The notes beneath the pieces were generated by a model. That model searched no databases, had not been told where the DNA came from, and saw only the letters and a program-made list of their open reading frames with translations. This document shows positions 52,225 through 63,565 of a DNA stretch of 64,000 nucleotides, in pieces; the stretch's first letter is position 1, and each line of letters opens with the position of its first letter. Position numbers and translations under genes: made by a program. This DNA is from Pseudomonas sp. DTU_2021_1001937_2_SI_NGA_ILE_001 (GTDB taxonomy: Bacteria; Pseudomonadota; Gammaproteobacteria; Pseudomonadales; Pseudomonadaceae), in contig NZ_CP135971.1 in NCBI RefSeq assembly GCF_032463525.1, positions 4,583,501-4,647,500 on the forward strand. Reading direction: 5' to 3'.

Positions 52225-53760
52225 TCAGAGCCCAGGGAGGCGTCGACGGAGGTCGTCGGTCAGGCTGTCGAGTTCGCTGGCGACGTGGGTTTGCACCCGC
52301 TTGCTCGACAGCACTTCCTCGGCGCTCAGTGGCTCGCGGTTCGCCTGTTGGGCCTTGACGACCTCCAGAGTGGCCTGCGAAGGATCGCCGCCTTCGGCCT
52401 GGCGCTGTTGCAACCACTGCTCGATGATTTCCTGCGGCGCCTCGCAGTCCAGAATCAGGAAAGGTACGCCGCTGTTTTCGGCGACCTGAGCAGCGGCCTG
52501 ACGCTGCGCCTGCTTGAGGTATGTGGCATCCAGCACTACGGAGAAACCGGCATGCAGCACGTGGCCGGCCAGATCGTTGAGGCGCTGGTAGGTCGCCTCG
52601 CTGGCCTGGCTGGCATAGCGACTGGCGTCATCGGCATACAGGCGCTGGCGCTCGACGTCGGAGCGAATGCGGATGGCGCCCAGGTCCTCGACCAGGCGTT
52701 GGGCCACGTGGCTCTTGCCGCTGGCCGAGACACCATGGGTGATTGCCAGAAAGCGTGATGGTACGGCGCTGTAGCTTTCGGCCAGGTTGGCGTAGTTGCG
52801 GTACTGGGCCAGTACGCTGGCGCGGCGCTCGGCATCGGCATCTGCACCCAGGCCGAACAGTGCGACCTTGGCGCGCACCATGGCGCGGTAGGCCTTGTAG
52901 AAATTCAGCAGCTCCAGGCCCTGGTAGTCGCCGGTCAGCTCCAGGTAGCGGCTGATCAGGCGGTTCGACAGCGCCTTGAGGCCGCGGTCTTCGAGGTCCA
53001 TGGCCAGGAAGCCGATGTCGGCATAGACGTCGGTCTTGCGGAATGGCTCGTTGAATTCGATGCAGTCGAACAGCACCACTTTGCCGTCGATGAGCGCGGC
53101 GTTGCCCAGGTGGATGTCGCCATGGCACTCACGGATGAAACCATCGGCCTTGCGTTGAACCAACAGGGGGCGCAGCCGCTCAAAGCTCGACTGTGCCCAG
53201 GCCTCCAGAGCATCGAGCTGCTGCAGGTCGGGTTTTTCACTGATGAGGGGGCGAATCTGCTCGAAGTTCTGCGCGACCGGGGCCATGACGGACTCTGGCG
53301 AGCCCAGCTCGGTTTCCGTGCCGACCTTGGGCGCGCTGAGGTGGAACTGGGCGATCTGCTCGGCCAGCTCGTCGATCTGCGCGCTGTTCAGATCGCCATT
53401 GGCCTGCACGGTGCTGAGCAGGCCGCTTTGCGGGAACTGGCGCATTTTCAGAGCGAATTCGATGGGTTCGCCAACGCCACCGAGCTGGGGCGCTTCGGCG
53501 CTGCCGGTCAGGGGGATGACTTCCAGGTACAGGTCTTGGGTCAGTCGCTGGTTCAGGCGCAGCTCTTCATGGCAGAAATGTTCGCGGGCCGCCAGGGTGG
53601 TGAAATCCAGGAAGCCGAAGTTCATCGGCTTCTTGATCTTGTAAACGTAGGGCCCAGTGAGCAGCACCCAGGAAATATGCGTTTCGATGACCTGGAACCC
53701 CTCCACCGGATGGGGGAACAGAGCAGGGTTCTGCAAGGCTGCGATCAGTGACTGGCTCAC
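52225..53760 (-). CDS. Two-domain phosphotransferase/ATP-binding protein
   Basis: This 511-residue protein joins an N-terminal aminoglycoside-phosphotransferase-like kinase domain (CHGDIHLGN and LFDCIEFN near residues 218-245) to a C-terminal P-loop domain (THGVSASGKSHVAQ near residues 340-353) of the gluconate-kinase/zeta-toxin type. Both are probably cytosolic; the substrate is unknown. The start is GTG 53760 with AAGGA 7 bases upstream, giving VSQSLIAAL; the longer frame runs into the mrcB promoter. The fusion is a known architecture in proteobacteria. Confidence 0.82.
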   Translation of the reverse strand: MSQSLIAALQNPALFPHPVEGFQVIETHISWVLLTGPYVYKIKKPMNFGFLDFTTLAAREHFCHEELRLNQRLTQDLYLEVIPLTGSAEAPQLGGVGEPIEFALKMRQFPQSGLLSTVQANGDLNSAQIDELAEQIAQFHLSAPKVGTETELGSPESVMAPVAQNFEQIRPLISEKPDLQQLDALEAWAQSSFERLRPLLVQRKADGFIRECHGDIHLGNAALIDGKVVLFDCIEFNEPFRKTDVYADIGFLAMDLEDRGLKALSNRLISRYLELTGDYQGLELLNFYKAYRAMVRAKVALFGLGADADAERRASVLAQYRNYANLAESYSAVPSRFLAITHGVSASGKSHVAQRLVEDLGAIRIRSDVERQRLYADDASRYASQASEATYQRLNDLAGHVLHAGFSVVLDATYLKQAQRQAAAQVAENSGVPFLILDCEAPQEIIEQWLQQRQAEGGDPSQATLEVVKAQQANREPLSAEEVLSSKRVQTHVASELDSLTDDLRRRLPGL

Positions 53761-53876
53761 GGGCGGTCCTTCAATGATGATGTGGAAAATATATGCCTCA
53801 AGCCGGCCATTATGGCGACTCCGAACCGTGCTGCAAACCGCTGTCCGGGGCGTCTGTCGATCCTTTTCAAAGTGCG

Positions 53877-53882
53877 TATAAT
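53877..53882 (+). promoter_or_regulatory. -10 element directly upstream of mrcB
   Basis: A perfect TATAAT ends 8 bases before the mrcB ATG, predicting a start at about 53889. No Shine-Dalgarno precedes the ATG and the -35 region (about 53854) is weak. A leaderless or nearly leaderless transcript is possible. Confidence 0.5.
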
Positions 53883-53890
53883 CCGCGCCC

Positions 53891-56215
53891 ATGACTCGAT
53901 CCCGCTCTTCCCGTACTCCCAAGAAACGCCCACCTTCCAACCGTCTGCGGACCATACTGGGGTGGGGGCTGAAACTCGGTATCGTCGGCCTGGTGATCCT
54001 CGCCGGCTTCGCGGTCTACCTCGACGCCGTGGTGCAGGAGAAATTCTCCGGCAAGCGCTGGACGATTCCTGCCAAGGTCTATGCCCGCCCGCTGGAACTG
54101 TTCGTCGGCCAGAAACTGAGCCGTGACGACTTCCTGCTCGAACTCGACGCCCTGGGCTATCGCCGTGAAAGCGTGGCCAATGGCCCCGGGGCTGCTGCGG
54201 TGAACGGCAATACCGTGGACCTCAACACTCGCGGGTTCCAGTTCTATGAGGGCACCGACCCGGCGCAGCAGATCCGGGTGCGCTTTGCCGGAGATTCGGT
54301 GGCCGACCTGACCTCGGCCAAGGGTGACAAGCTTGCCGTGGCACGCATGGAGCCGCTGTTGATCGGCGGCCTGTACCCCAAGAATCTCGAAGACCGCATC
54401 CTGATCAAGCTCGATCAGGCGCCGCCCTACCTGCTCGACGGTCTGGTGGCTGTCGAGGACCGCGACTTCTACAGCCACTTCGGTGTTTCGCCCAAGTCCA
54501 TCGCCCGCGCCATCTGGGTGAACGCCACGGCCGGGCATATGCGCCAGGGCGGCAGTACGCTGACCCAGCAGTTGGTCAAGAACTTCTACCTGACCAACGA
54601 GCGCAGCCTGTCGCGCAAGCTCACCGAGGCGATGATGTCGGTGCTGCTGGAGCTGCATTACAGCAAGCAGGAAATCCTCGAGGCCTACCTGAACGAAGTG
54701 TTCGTCGGCCAGGATGGCCAGCGTGCAGTGCACGGCTTCGGCCTGGCCAGCCAGTATTTCTTCAGCCAGCCGCTGTCGGAGTTGAAGCTGCATCAGGTGG
54801 CCTTGCTGATCGGCATGGTCAAGGGGCCTTCCTACTACAACCCGCGACGTAACCCGGAGCGTGCGCTTGAGCGCCGCAACCTGGTGCTCGACCTGCTGGA
54901 ACAGCAAGGGGTGGCTTCTGCCGAGGCGGTGGCCGCCGCCAAGCAGATGCCGCTGGGCGTGACCCGCACTGGCAGCCTGGCAGACAGCTCGTTCCCGGCG
55001 TTCCTCGATCTGGTCAAGCGCCAGTTGCGTGAGGATTACCGCGACGAGGACTTGACCGAGGAGGGGCTGCGGATCTTCACCAGTTTCGATCCGATCCTGC
55101 AAATGAAGTCCCAGGCGGCGATGGACGAGACCTTCAAGAAGTTCACCGGACGCAAGGGGGCCGATGAGGTCGAGGCGGCCATGGTGGTCACCAACCCCGA
55201 GACTGGCGAGGTGCAGGCCCTGCTGGGCAGCCGTCAGGCCGGTTTCGCCGGGTTCAACCGCGCCATCGATGCAGTACGGCCGATCGGCTCGCTGGTCAAG
55301 CCGGCGATCTACCTGACCGCTCTGGAGCAGCCCAACAAGTACACCCTCACCAGTTGGGTGGCCGACGAGCCGTTCCAGGTCAAAGGGGCCGATGGACAGG
55401 TCTGGAAACCGCAGAACTACGATCGCAAGGCCCATGGCAATATTTTCCTGTACCAGGGGCTGGCGCATTCCTACAACCTGTCCACGGCCAAGCTGGGCCT
55501 GGAAGTCGGCGTGCCGGCCGTATTCAAGACACTCAACAAGTTGGGCGTGAACCGCGAGTGGCCGGTCTATCCTTCGATGTTGCTGGGGGCCGGTGGCCTC
55601 AGCCCGATGGAAGTGGCCACCATGTACCAGACCATCGCCAGCGGCGGCTTCAATACGCCGATGCGCGGTATCCGCAGCGTGCTGACCGCCGAGGGCGAGC
55701 CGCTCAAGCGCTATCCGTTCCAGATTCAGCAGCGCTTCGATCCGGGTGCCATCTATCTGGTGCAGAACGCCATGCAGCGGGTGATGCGCGAAGGCACCGG
55801 TAAATCGGTCTACAACGTACTGCCCAGCTCGCTGAACCTGGCGGGCAAGACCGGTACCAGTAACGACTCGCGTGACAGCTGGTTCGCCGGCTTCAGCCAG
55901 GACACTCTGGCGGTGGTGTGGATGGGCCGTGACGACAACGGCAAGACACCGTTCACCGGTGCCACCGGCGCGCTGCAGGTCTGGACCAGCTTCATGCGCA
56001 AGGCCGATCCTTTGCCGCTGGACATGGCCATGCCCGACAACGTGGTGCAGGCCTGGGTGGATGCCGCCACCGGGCAGGGCTCCGATGCGAGTTGCCCGAA
56101 TGCCGTGCAGATGCCGTATATTCGCGGCAGCGAACCGGTGCCAGGCCCCAGCTGCGGCAGCGGCCCCGCCCCGGCCGAGTCCGTGATGGACTGGGTCAAG
56201 GGATGGTTGAATTAA
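53891..56215 (+). CDS. mrcB: Penicillin-binding protein 1B
   Basis: This 774-residue bifunctional peptidoglycan synthase has a cytosolic Arg-rich tail, one membrane anchor (about 22-45), and a GT51 glycosyltransferase domain with catalytic Glu189 (AVEDRDF). The transpeptidase domain has Ser467-x-x-Lys470 (GSLVKP), SYN in SYNLSTAKLG and KTGT at 653-656. The GT51 motif QGGSTLTQQLVKN is intact. It is followed after 16 bp by its lipoprotein activator lpoP. Length equals that of the P. aeruginosa protein. Confidence 0.95.
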   Translation: MTRSRSSRTPKKRPPSNRLRTILGWGLKLGIVGLVILAGFAVYLDAVVQEKFSGKRWTIPAKVYARPLELFVGQKLSRDDFLLELDALGYRRESVANGPGAAAVNGNTVDLNTRGFQFYEGTDPAQQIRVRFAGDSVADLTSAKGDKLAVARMEPLLIGGLYPKNLEDRILIKLDQAPPYLLDGLVAVEDRDFYSHFGVSPKSIARAIWVNATAGHMRQGGSTLTQQLVKNFYLTNERSLSRKLTEAMMSVLLELHYSKQEILEAYLNEVFVGQDGQRAVHGFGLASQYFFSQPLSELKLHQVALLIGMVKGPSYYNPRRNPERALERRNLVLDLLEQQGVASAEAVAAAKQMPLGVTRTGSLADSSFPAFLDLVKRQLREDYRDEDLTEEGLRIFTSFDPILQMKSQAAMDETFKKFTGRKGADEVEAAMVVTNPETGEVQALLGSRQAGFAGFNRAIDAVRPIGSLVKPAIYLTALEQPNKYTLTSWVADEPFQVKGADGQVWKPQNYDRKAHGNIFLYQGLAHSYNLSTAKLGLEVGVPAVFKTLNKLGVNREWPVYPSMLLGAGGLSPMEVATMYQTIASGGFNTPMRGIRSVLTAEGEPLKRYPFQIQQRFDPGAIYLVQNAMQRVMREGTGKSVYNVLPSSLNLAGKTGTSNDSRDSWFAGFSQDTLAVVWMGRDDNGKTPFTGATGALQVWTSFMRKADPLPLDMAMPDNVVQAWVDAATGQGSDASCPNAVQMPYIRGSEPVPGPSCGSGPAPAESVMDWVKGWLN

Positions 56216-56231
56216 GCGAAGAGGGTTTGAC

Positions 56232-56987
56232 GTGAATAAATGGTGGATTCCGGCTGTAACAGCGCTGACCGTGCTCAGTGGTTGCGCCAGTGTTCCGCAA
56301 GGCTCGATCCCGGTGGTGGATTCGGGCTCCAAGGTGTCCAACAGCGAGCGGGTCAATGCTTCGCGCAACACCGGCTACCGTCCAGGCGCCGCGCAGCCCC
56401 AGCAACCGCAGGCGCAGTCGATTCCCGAAGACTCGGGCGTGACCGTCATGGTGCCGGCCGGTGGCAGTGGCGGCGCGATCCAGACCTATTCGGCCCCGAC
56501 AGGCCAGGCGCCGATCAGTGTTGATTCGCCACCCATCGACACCTCGGGCAGTTATCAGATGCCACCGGCCTCCGCGCCTGCCGCAGGGGGCTATAACCCT
56601 GCCTCCGCACCGACGGGTATTCCGTCCAGCAGCAATAGCGGTGGCTTGTCCGCCGACGAACAGCTCGATGGCCCGGTGCTGGCGCTGCTGACCACTGCTC
56701 AGCAACAGCAAAGCGGTGGCGACCTCAATGGCGCCTCTTCGAGCCTGGAGCGCGCCCAGCGTGTCGCCCCACGCGAGCCTCAGGTGCTGTACCGCCTGGC
56801 TCAGGTGCGCCTGGCCCAGGGGGATGCGGCCCAGGCCGAGCAGTTGTCGCGGCGCGCCCTGACCTATGCCAACGGTCGCCCGAGCCTGCAGGCCAGCCTG
56901 TGGGAACTGATCGCCCAGTCGCGTGAGAAACAGGGTGATGCTGCCGGTGCAGCTCTGGCGCGCCAGAAAGCCAAGGTCAACCTGTGA
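56232..56987 (+). CDS. lpoP: LpoP, lipoprotein activator of PBP1B
   Basis: This 251-residue lipoprotein has a type II signal peptide with lipobox LSGC (Cys19). A long Pro/Gln/Ser-rich linker (about 45-145) follows, then a C-terminal TPR-like domain (about 150-245; ALLTTAQQQQSGGDLNGA). This is the layout of LpoP, the outer-membrane activator of PBP1B in P. aeruginosa, and it sits in the same place after mrcB. The unstructured linker can reach through the peptidoglycan layer. Its stop overlaps the next gene (TGATG). Confidence 0.87.
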   Translation: MNKWWIPAVTALTVLSGCASVPQGSIPVVDSGSKVSNSERVNASRNTGYRPGAAQPQQPQAQSIPEDSGVTVMVPAGGSGGAIQTYSAPTGQAPISVDSPPIDTSGSYQMPPASAPAAGGYNPASAPTGIPSSSNSGGLSADEQLDGPVLALLTTAQQQQSGGDLNGASSSLERAQRVAPREPQVLYRLAQVRLAQGDAAQAEQLSRRALTYANGRPSLQASLWELIAQSREKQGDAAGAALARQKAKVNL

Positions 56988-57316
56988 TGGACAAGCGGGT
57001 TCCCGCACTGGCTGACCAGTTGCTGTCGATCGAACAGGCCCTGCGTGAGCTGGGCTGGTGGGAAAGCAGTGCACCGGCACCGCAGGCGCTGGCCAGCCAG
57101 CAGCCGTTCTGCGTCGACACCCTGTCGTTCGAGCAGTGGCTGCAGTGGATCTTCCTGCCGCGCATGAAGGCCATCGTCGAGCAGTCGCTGCCGTTGCCCA
57201 GTGTGTCCGGCATTCGTGAGATGGCAGAGATGGTCTATGTCGAGCGTCCCGAGCAGGTGCGAAACCTGCTGGCGTCGCTCAGCCGTTTCGACCAGTTGAT
57301 CGGTAAGGCCGGCTGA
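56987..57316 (+). CDS. YqcC family protein
   Basis: This 109-residue all-helical protein matches the YqcC family, with segments LRELGWWES and FEQWLQWIFLPRM. The family is uncharacterised and usually stands near tRNA pseudouridine synthase truC; here it is the last gene of the mrcB-lpoP unit. ATG 56987 overlaps the lpoP stop in a TGATG junction. No function in cell-wall synthesis is established. Confidence 0.85.
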   Translation: MDKRVPALADQLLSIEQALRELGWWESSAPAPQALASQQPFCVDTLSFEQWLQWIFLPRMKAIVEQSLPLPSVSGIREMAEMVYVERPEQVRNLLASLSRFDQLIGKAG

Positions 57317-57337
57317 GGGAAGCGCGGTTTCCCTCAG
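57313..57337. terminator. Hairpin shared by yqcC and the DUF4124 gene
   Basis: CTGAGGGAA and TTCCCTCAG form a perfect 9-bp stem with a 7-base loop. It overlaps the stop codons of both convergent genes. T-runs are weak, so termination may be partial. Confidence 0.6.
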
Positions 57338-57771
57338 TTGCAGTACTCGGCAATCATCTTTTCGGTTTCATCGATGCGCGCCTGACGCTCTTCCTGGGTC
57401 AGGCGTTTGTATCCGTCTTCCACCGGCTCGCGAATGCGCGAGTAGGTCTTCAGCTTGGCCAGGTTGGTGCGGATGATTTCGCAGTTGGCCTGGCGCTTCT
57501 TTTCTTCTGCGGCGGCCTGCTTCTTGACCTTGGCGTCGATGGCGCGCTGCTGCGCTGCCGGGTCGGGCTCCGTATTGCGCGGCGCGCTGCTGCCGCTGCT
57601 GGGTGGCGGTGATGCCTGCAGGTCGACCTGCTCGGCGGGGGCGCCGGCCGGTGGTGTCGCGTCGTAGTGGGTCACGCCCTGGGCGTCGACCCATTTGTAG
57701 ATCTGCGCCGCCTGTACGCTGGCGCCCGTGGCCAGCCATAACAACACCGCTGAAACGATCATTGCGCGCAT
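57334..57771 (-). CDS. DUF4124 domain periplasmic protein
   Basis: This 145-residue protein has a signal peptide (1-21, ending VQA) and an immediate DUF4124 motif (AQIYKWVDAQGVTHYDATPP). A Pro/Ser-rich linker and a Lys/Glu/Ala-rich coiled coil (about 70-110) follow. DUF4124 proteins are small periplasmic proteins without known function. It converges on yqcC and is divergent from ilvI. Confidence 0.8.
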   Translation of the reverse strand: MRAMIVSAVLLWLATGASVQAAQIYKWVDAQGVTHYDATPPAGAPAEQVDLQASPPPSSGSSAPRNTEPDPAAQQRAIDAKVKKQAAAEEKKRQANCEIIRTNLAKLKTYSRIREPVEDGYKRLTQEERQARIDETEKMIAEYCN

Positions 57772-58168
57772 CGTGCTTCCTTGAAGTGCTCGTCAGTGGC
57801 GCACGCTATCACATCGGCCGCATGACGTCCGTGACTGGCGGTTTCAGGGGATTCATGGAAGAAAGCTTACGGATGACTTGACTTGCAGGGGGCGAATCAC
57901 AACAATTCAAAGTTCGCTGTAGGGGGACTGCCAGAAGCAGACCGTCTCGGTAGATCATGAGGCGCACATCCGCGTCGACCTGTAACACCCGCAACGCGTT
58001 ACCTCGCGCTGGGTGGGACCGTTCCGCAACACTCAGGGACATCCCAATACTTGCTCAGTCAGTGCTGACGTAGTCGGCGACCACCGTCGCTCATGCTCTG
58101 CTAGGCAGTAAACCTATTAAGACCCGTCCGCCCATGGACGGTATTCTGGCGTTTTAGAGGTGAACAAC
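57772..58168. promoter_or_regulatory. ilvIHC upstream region
   Basis: This 397-bp stretch has no convincing gene. A possible promoter is TTGACT (57878-57883) with AACAAT at 57901-57906, 17-bp spacer, which would leave a leader of about 255 bases. A small hairpin CCGTCC / GGACGG (58124-58141) stands 16 bp before the AGAGG ribosome site of ilvI. No branched-chain-codon leader peptide or convincing attenuator pair was recognised. Confidence 0.4.
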
Positions 58169-59893
58169 GTGGAGCTTTTATCTGGCGCTGAAATGGTCGT
58201 CCGCTTCCTGCGTGACGAAGGCGTTAAGCACATCTATGGCTACCCGGGCGGCGCGCTCCTGCACGTATACGATGCGCTGTTCAAGGAACCCGAGGTCAGT
58301 CATATCCTGGTCCGCCACGAGCAGGCCGCTACCCACATGGCCGATGGCTATGCCCGTGCGACCGGCAAGGCCGGCGTGGTGCTGGTGACTTCCGGCCCAG
58401 GTGCAACCAACGCCATCACCGGTATCGCCACTGCCTACATGGACTCGATCCCCATGGTAGTCATCTCTGGCCAGGTGCCCAGCACCCTGGTCGGTACCGA
58501 TGCCTTCCAGGAAACCGACATGATCGGTATCTCCCGTCCGATCGTGAAGCACAGCTTCATGATCAAGCATCCGACGGAGATTCCAGAAGTCCTGAAGAAA
58601 GCCTTCTATCTCGCACAATCCGGCCGTCCCGGCCCGGTGGTGGTCGACCTGCCGAAGGACATGACCAACCCGGCCGAGAAGTTCGAATACGTTTACCCGA
58701 AAAAGATCAAGCTGCGCTCCTACAGCCCGGCGGTCCGCGGCCACTCCGGCCAGATCCGCAAGGCCGTGGAGATGCTGCTGGCTGCCAAGCGTCCGGTCAT
58801 CTATTCCGGTGGCGGCGTGGTCATGGGCAATGGTGCCGCTGCGCTGACCGAGCTGGCTCGCCTGCTCAACGCGCCGGTGACCAACACGCTGATGGGCCTG
58901 GGTGGCTACCCGGGTACCGATCGCCAGTTCATCGGCATGCTGGGCATGCACGGCAGCTACACCGCCAACGTCGCCATGCACCACACCGACGTGATCCTCG
59001 CCGTGGGCGCGCGTTTCGATGACCGTGTCATCAACGGCGCTGCCAAGTTCTGCCCGAACGCCAAGATCATCCACATCGACATCGACCCGGCGTCGATCTC
59101 CAAGACCATCAAGGCCGACGTGCCGATCGTGGGGCCGGTGGAGAGCGTGCTGACCGACATGGTCGCGACCTTCAAGGAAATCGGCCAGACTCCCGACAAG
59201 GAAGCGGTCGCCGCCTGGTGGAAGCAGATCGACGAATGGCGCGCCAGTGGCGACCTGTTCCCGTACGACCGTGGCGATGGCAGCGTGATCAAGCCGCAGA
59301 AGGTCATCGAGACCCTGCACGAAGTGACCAAGGGCGATGCCTACATCACCTCGGACGTCGGCCAGCACCAGATGTTCGCCGCGCAGTACTACCGTTTCGA
59401 CAAGCCGAACCGCTGGATCAACTCCGGTGGCCTGGGCACCATGGGCTTCGGTTTCCCGGCAGCCATGGGCATCAAGCTGAACTTCCCGGATGCCGATGTG
59501 GCGTGCGTGACCGGTGAAGGCAGTATCCAGATGAACATCCAGGAGCTGTCCACCTGCCTGCAGTACGACCTGCCGGTGAAGATCATCCTGCTCAACAACG
59601 GCGTGCTCGGCATGGTCCGTCAGTGGCAGGACATGAGCTACGGCGGCCGTCACTCGCACTCCTACGTCGAGTCGCTGCCTGACTTCGTCAAGCTGGTCGA
59701 GGCCTATGGTCACGTGGGCGTACGCATCACCGACCTCAAGGACCTGAAGCCGAAGCTGGAAGAAGTCTTCGCCATGAAGGATCGCCTGGTCTTCGTCGAC
59801 ATCCAGGTCGATGTGAGCGAGCACGTCTACCCGATGCAGATCAAGGACGGCTCGATGCGCGATATGTGGTTGAGCAAGACGGAGCGGACATAA
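58169..59893 (+). CDS. ilvI: Acetolactate synthase large subunit
   Basis: This 574-residue TPP enzyme condenses pyruvate (or pyruvate with 2-oxobutyrate) in valine, leucine and isoleucine synthesis. [10 protein letters not shown] near the N-terminus holds the catalytic Glu region ([13 protein letters not shown]), and [12 protein letters not shown] is the TPP/Mg motif. GTG 58169 has AGAGG upstream and gives the family start [15 protein letters not shown] 58160 would put the ribosome site inside the gene. It is followed by ilvH after 2 bases. Confidence 0.95.
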   Translation: MELLSGAEMVVRFLRDEGVKHIYGYPGGALLHVYDALFKEPEVSHILVRHEQAATHMADGYARATGKAGVVLVTSGPGATNAITGIATAYMDSIPMVVISGQVPSTLVGTDAFQETDMIGISRPIVKHSFMIKHPTEIPEVLKKAFYLAQSGRPGPVVVDLPKDMTNPAEKFEYVYPKKIKLRSYSPAVRGHSGQIRKAVEMLLAAKRPVIYSGGGVVMGNGAAALTELARLLNAPVTNTLMGLGGYPGTDRQFIGMLGMHGSYTANVAMHHTDVILAVGARFDDRVINGAAKFCPNAKIIHIDIDPASISKTIKADVPIVGPVESVLTDMVATFKEIGQTPDKEAVAAWWKQIDEWRASGDLFPYDRGDGSVIKPQKVIETLHEVTKGDAYITSDVGQHQMFAAQYYRFDKPNRWINSGGLGTMGFGFPAAMGIKLNFPDADVACVTGEGSIQMNIQELSTCLQYDLPVKIILLNNGVLGMVRQWQDMSYGGRHSHSYVESLPDFVKLVEAYGHVGVRITDLKDLKPKLEEVFAMKDRLVFVDIQVDVSEHVYPMQIKDGSMRDMWLSKTERT

Positions 59894-59895
59894 TC

Positions 59896-61451
<1,556 letters not shown>

Positions 61452-61467
61452 GTTCGCGGTGATTGCG

Positions 61468-61494
61468 AAGAACGCGGCCAGGTGCCGCGTTCTT
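61468..61494 (+). terminator. ilvC terminator
   Basis: AAGAACGCGGC and GCCGCGTTCTT form a perfect 11-bp stem with loop CAGGT, followed by TCGTTTC. It lies 17 bp after the ilvC stop. Confidence 0.85.
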
Positions 61495-61649
61495 TCGTTT
61501 CAGGGGTATGGATATTTTCCGCTGTTCAGCTTTGCGACAAGTGCCGGAACGTCAAGCGCGGCGAGTTCTGGTATAAAGCTGCATCGTTTGCCGGCAACGT
61601 GCCCGGCAGACAACCTGTCAACATTTCAAACCGCTGCAAGGTAATCTTC

Positions 61650-62489
61650 ATGAGCGAACGTCCTGAAGAACCCCGCCAGGGTTCCGACGCCGAAAGCCTG
61701 CTACCGATCGATGAACACGTTGAAGAAGGACATGACGCCGAAGGGCGCAAGGTCCGCCATCGCGGCATCTACCTGCTGCCCAACCTGTTCACCACCGCGA
61801 ACCTGTTCGCCGGCTTCTATTCCATCATCAGTTCGATGAGTGCCATGAGCGCCGGCGATGCCGCCAGCGCCAGCAAGTACTTCGCCTTCTCGGCCATCGC
61901 CATTTTCGTTGCCATGGTGCTCGACGGCCTTGATGGCCGCGTGGCGCGCATGACCAATACCCAGAGCGCCTTCGGCGCAGAGTACGACTCGCTGTCCGAC
62001 ATGGTCGCCTTCGGGGTCGCGCCTGCCTTGCTGGCCTTCGGTTGGGCGCTGGGCGACATGGGCAAAGTCGGCTGGATGGTCGCCTTCATCTATGTCGCGG
62101 GCGCTGCGTTGCGCCTGGCGCGCTTCAATACCCAGGTGGGCAAGGCCGACAAGCGTTATTTCATCGGCCTGGCCAGCCCGGCGGCCGCCGGCGTCGTGGC
62201 TGGTACCGTCTGGGCGTTCAGCGACTACGGTATCCAGGGGTCGAAGCTGTCGTTCCTGGTGGCGCTTCTGGTGGCGGCCGCCGGCATGCTGATGGTCAGC
62301 AACATCAAGTACAACAGCTTCAAGGACCTGGACTTGAAAGGCCGTGTGCCCTTTGTTGCCATTCTTGTCGTGGTGCTGATCTTCGCCGTGGTCTTCAGCG
62401 ACCCGCCACGCATTCTGCTGCTGATTTTCCTGGCTTACGCCTTGTCAGGTCCCGTTCAGCATCTGTTACGTTCGCAGCGTCGCAAGTGA
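61650..62489 (+). CDS. pssA: CDP-diacylglycerol-serine O-phosphatidyltransferase
   Basis: This 279-residue inner-membrane enzyme makes phosphatidylserine, the precursor of phosphatidylethanolamine. The CDP-alcohol signature is complete: DGLDGRVAR (about 94-102), then G, D and D in GAEYDSLSDMV. About eight hydrophobic segments follow. AAGG precedes ATG 61650. It is the membrane-embedded (Bacillus-type) PssA, not the E. coli phospholipase-D-like form. Confidence 0.92.
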   Translation: MSERPEEPRQGSDAESLLPIDEHVEEGHDAEGRKVRHRGIYLLPNLFTTANLFAGFYSIISSMSAMSAGDAASASKYFAFSAIAIFVAMVLDGLDGRVARMTNTQSAFGAEYDSLSDMVAFGVAPALLAFGWALGDMGKVGWMVAFIYVAGAALRLARFNTQVGKADKRYFIGLASPAAAGVVAGTVWAFSDYGIQGSKLSFLVALLVAAAGMLMVSNIKYNSFKDLDLKGRVPFVAILVVVLIFAVVFSDPPRILLLIFLAYALSGPVQHLLRSQRRK

Positions 62490-62551
62490 GTTGATTTTGG
62501 GCATACTCCGTAGTCTAACGGTGCGTCAGCACTCAAGCCTGTGGAGTTGTC

Positions 62552-63565
62552 ATGCTCATCAAGCGCCCCTCGGCTTCCGACTCGCGTGAGTCGGAAGTCA
62601 CGTCTGAATCCATTTACCTTTCCCGTCGTACATTGCTGGGTGGCTCGCTGGCCGGACTGGCCGTGAGCGCCATGCCGTCCTGGGCTCATGCTGCCGAGCC
62701 GTCCCGCTACGCGGATGTCGAGCCCGGCAAGCCGCCTGCATGGTTCACCGACAAACTTGGCGCAACCCGCTGGCAGGCCGTCACGGCCGGCAGCGAGGCC
62801 ATAACGCCTTTCAAGGACGCCACCCATTACAACAACTTCTATGAGTTCGGTACCGGCAAAGGGGATCCGGCGCAAAACGCCGGCTCCTTGAAGACCGAGC
62901 CATGGAGCGTGGTGATCGATGGTGAGGTTGGCAAGCCCGGGCGCTACGCGCTCGAAGACTTCATCAAGCCTTATCAGCTCGAAGAACGTATCTACCGGCT
63001 GCGCTGCGTGGAGGCCTGGTCCATGGTCATTCCGTGGATCGGCTTTCCGCTGGCCGCCTTGCTCAAGCAGGTCGAGCCCACCTCGAAAGCGCGCTATATA
63101 CGCTTCGAAACCCTCAAGGATCCGGAGTCGATGCCGGGCCAGCGCTCCGGTTTCGCCTTGATCGACTGGCCTTATGTAGAAGGGCTGCGCCTGGATGAAG
63201 CCATGCACCCGCTGACCATTCTGGCAGTCGGTATGTATGGCCGCGAGCTGCCCAACCAGAACGGTGCTCCGCTGCGGCTGGTCGTGCCTTGGAAGTACGG
63301 CTTCAAGGGTGTGAAGTCCATCGTGCGTATCAGCCTGGTCAGCGAGCAGCCGAAGACCACCTGGCAGAGTATCGCGTCGGACGAGTACGGTTTCTACGCC
63401 AACGTCAATCCGACGGTGGATCACCCGCGCTGGAGCCAGGCCAGGGAGCGTCGCTTGCCCAGTGGGCTGTTCAGCCCCAATCTGCGGCAGACCGAGATGT
63501 TCAATGGCTATGCAGAGGAAGTGGCCTCCCTCTATACCGGTATGGATCTGCGCAAGGACTATTGA
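62552..63565 (+). CDS. msrP: Periplasmic methionine sulfoxide reductase, molybdopterin subunit
   Basis: This 337-residue Mo-enzyme repairs oxidised methionine in periplasmic proteins. A twin-arginine signal (SRRTLLGG, Arg25-Arg26; cleavage after about residue 48) directs export of the folded, cofactor-loaded protein. Cys152 in [10 protein letters not shown] is the expected molybdenum ligand. The stop overlaps the ATG of msrQ in TGATG, so the two subunits are coupled. Confidence 0.94.
   Translation: MLIKRPSASDSRESEVTSESIYLSRRTLLGGSLAGLAVSAMPSWAHAAEPSRYADVEPGKPPAWFTDKLGATRWQAVTAGSEAITPFKDATHYNNFYEFGTGKGDPAQNAGSLKTEPWSVVIDGEVGKPGRYALEDFIKPYQLEERIYRLRCVEAWSMVIPWIGFPLAALLKQVEPTSKARYIRFETLKDPESMPGQRSGFALIDWPYVEGLRLDEAMHPLTILAVGMYGRELPNQNGAPLRLVVPWKYGFKGVKSIVRISLVSEQPKTTWQSIASDEYGFYANVNPTVDHPRWSQARERRLPSGLFSPNLRQTEMFNGYAEEVASLYTGMDLRKDY

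Noticed and set aside
57809..58042. 77-residue minus-strand frame in the ilvI upstream region
   Set aside because: No usable Shine-Dalgarno, mixed codon usage, and no recognisable family; kept as a gene-free region.
57957..58070. Short plus-strand frame as an ilv attenuator leader peptide
   Set aside because: About 37 codons without a dense run of Ile, Val or Leu codons, and no paired terminator/antiterminator stems were found.
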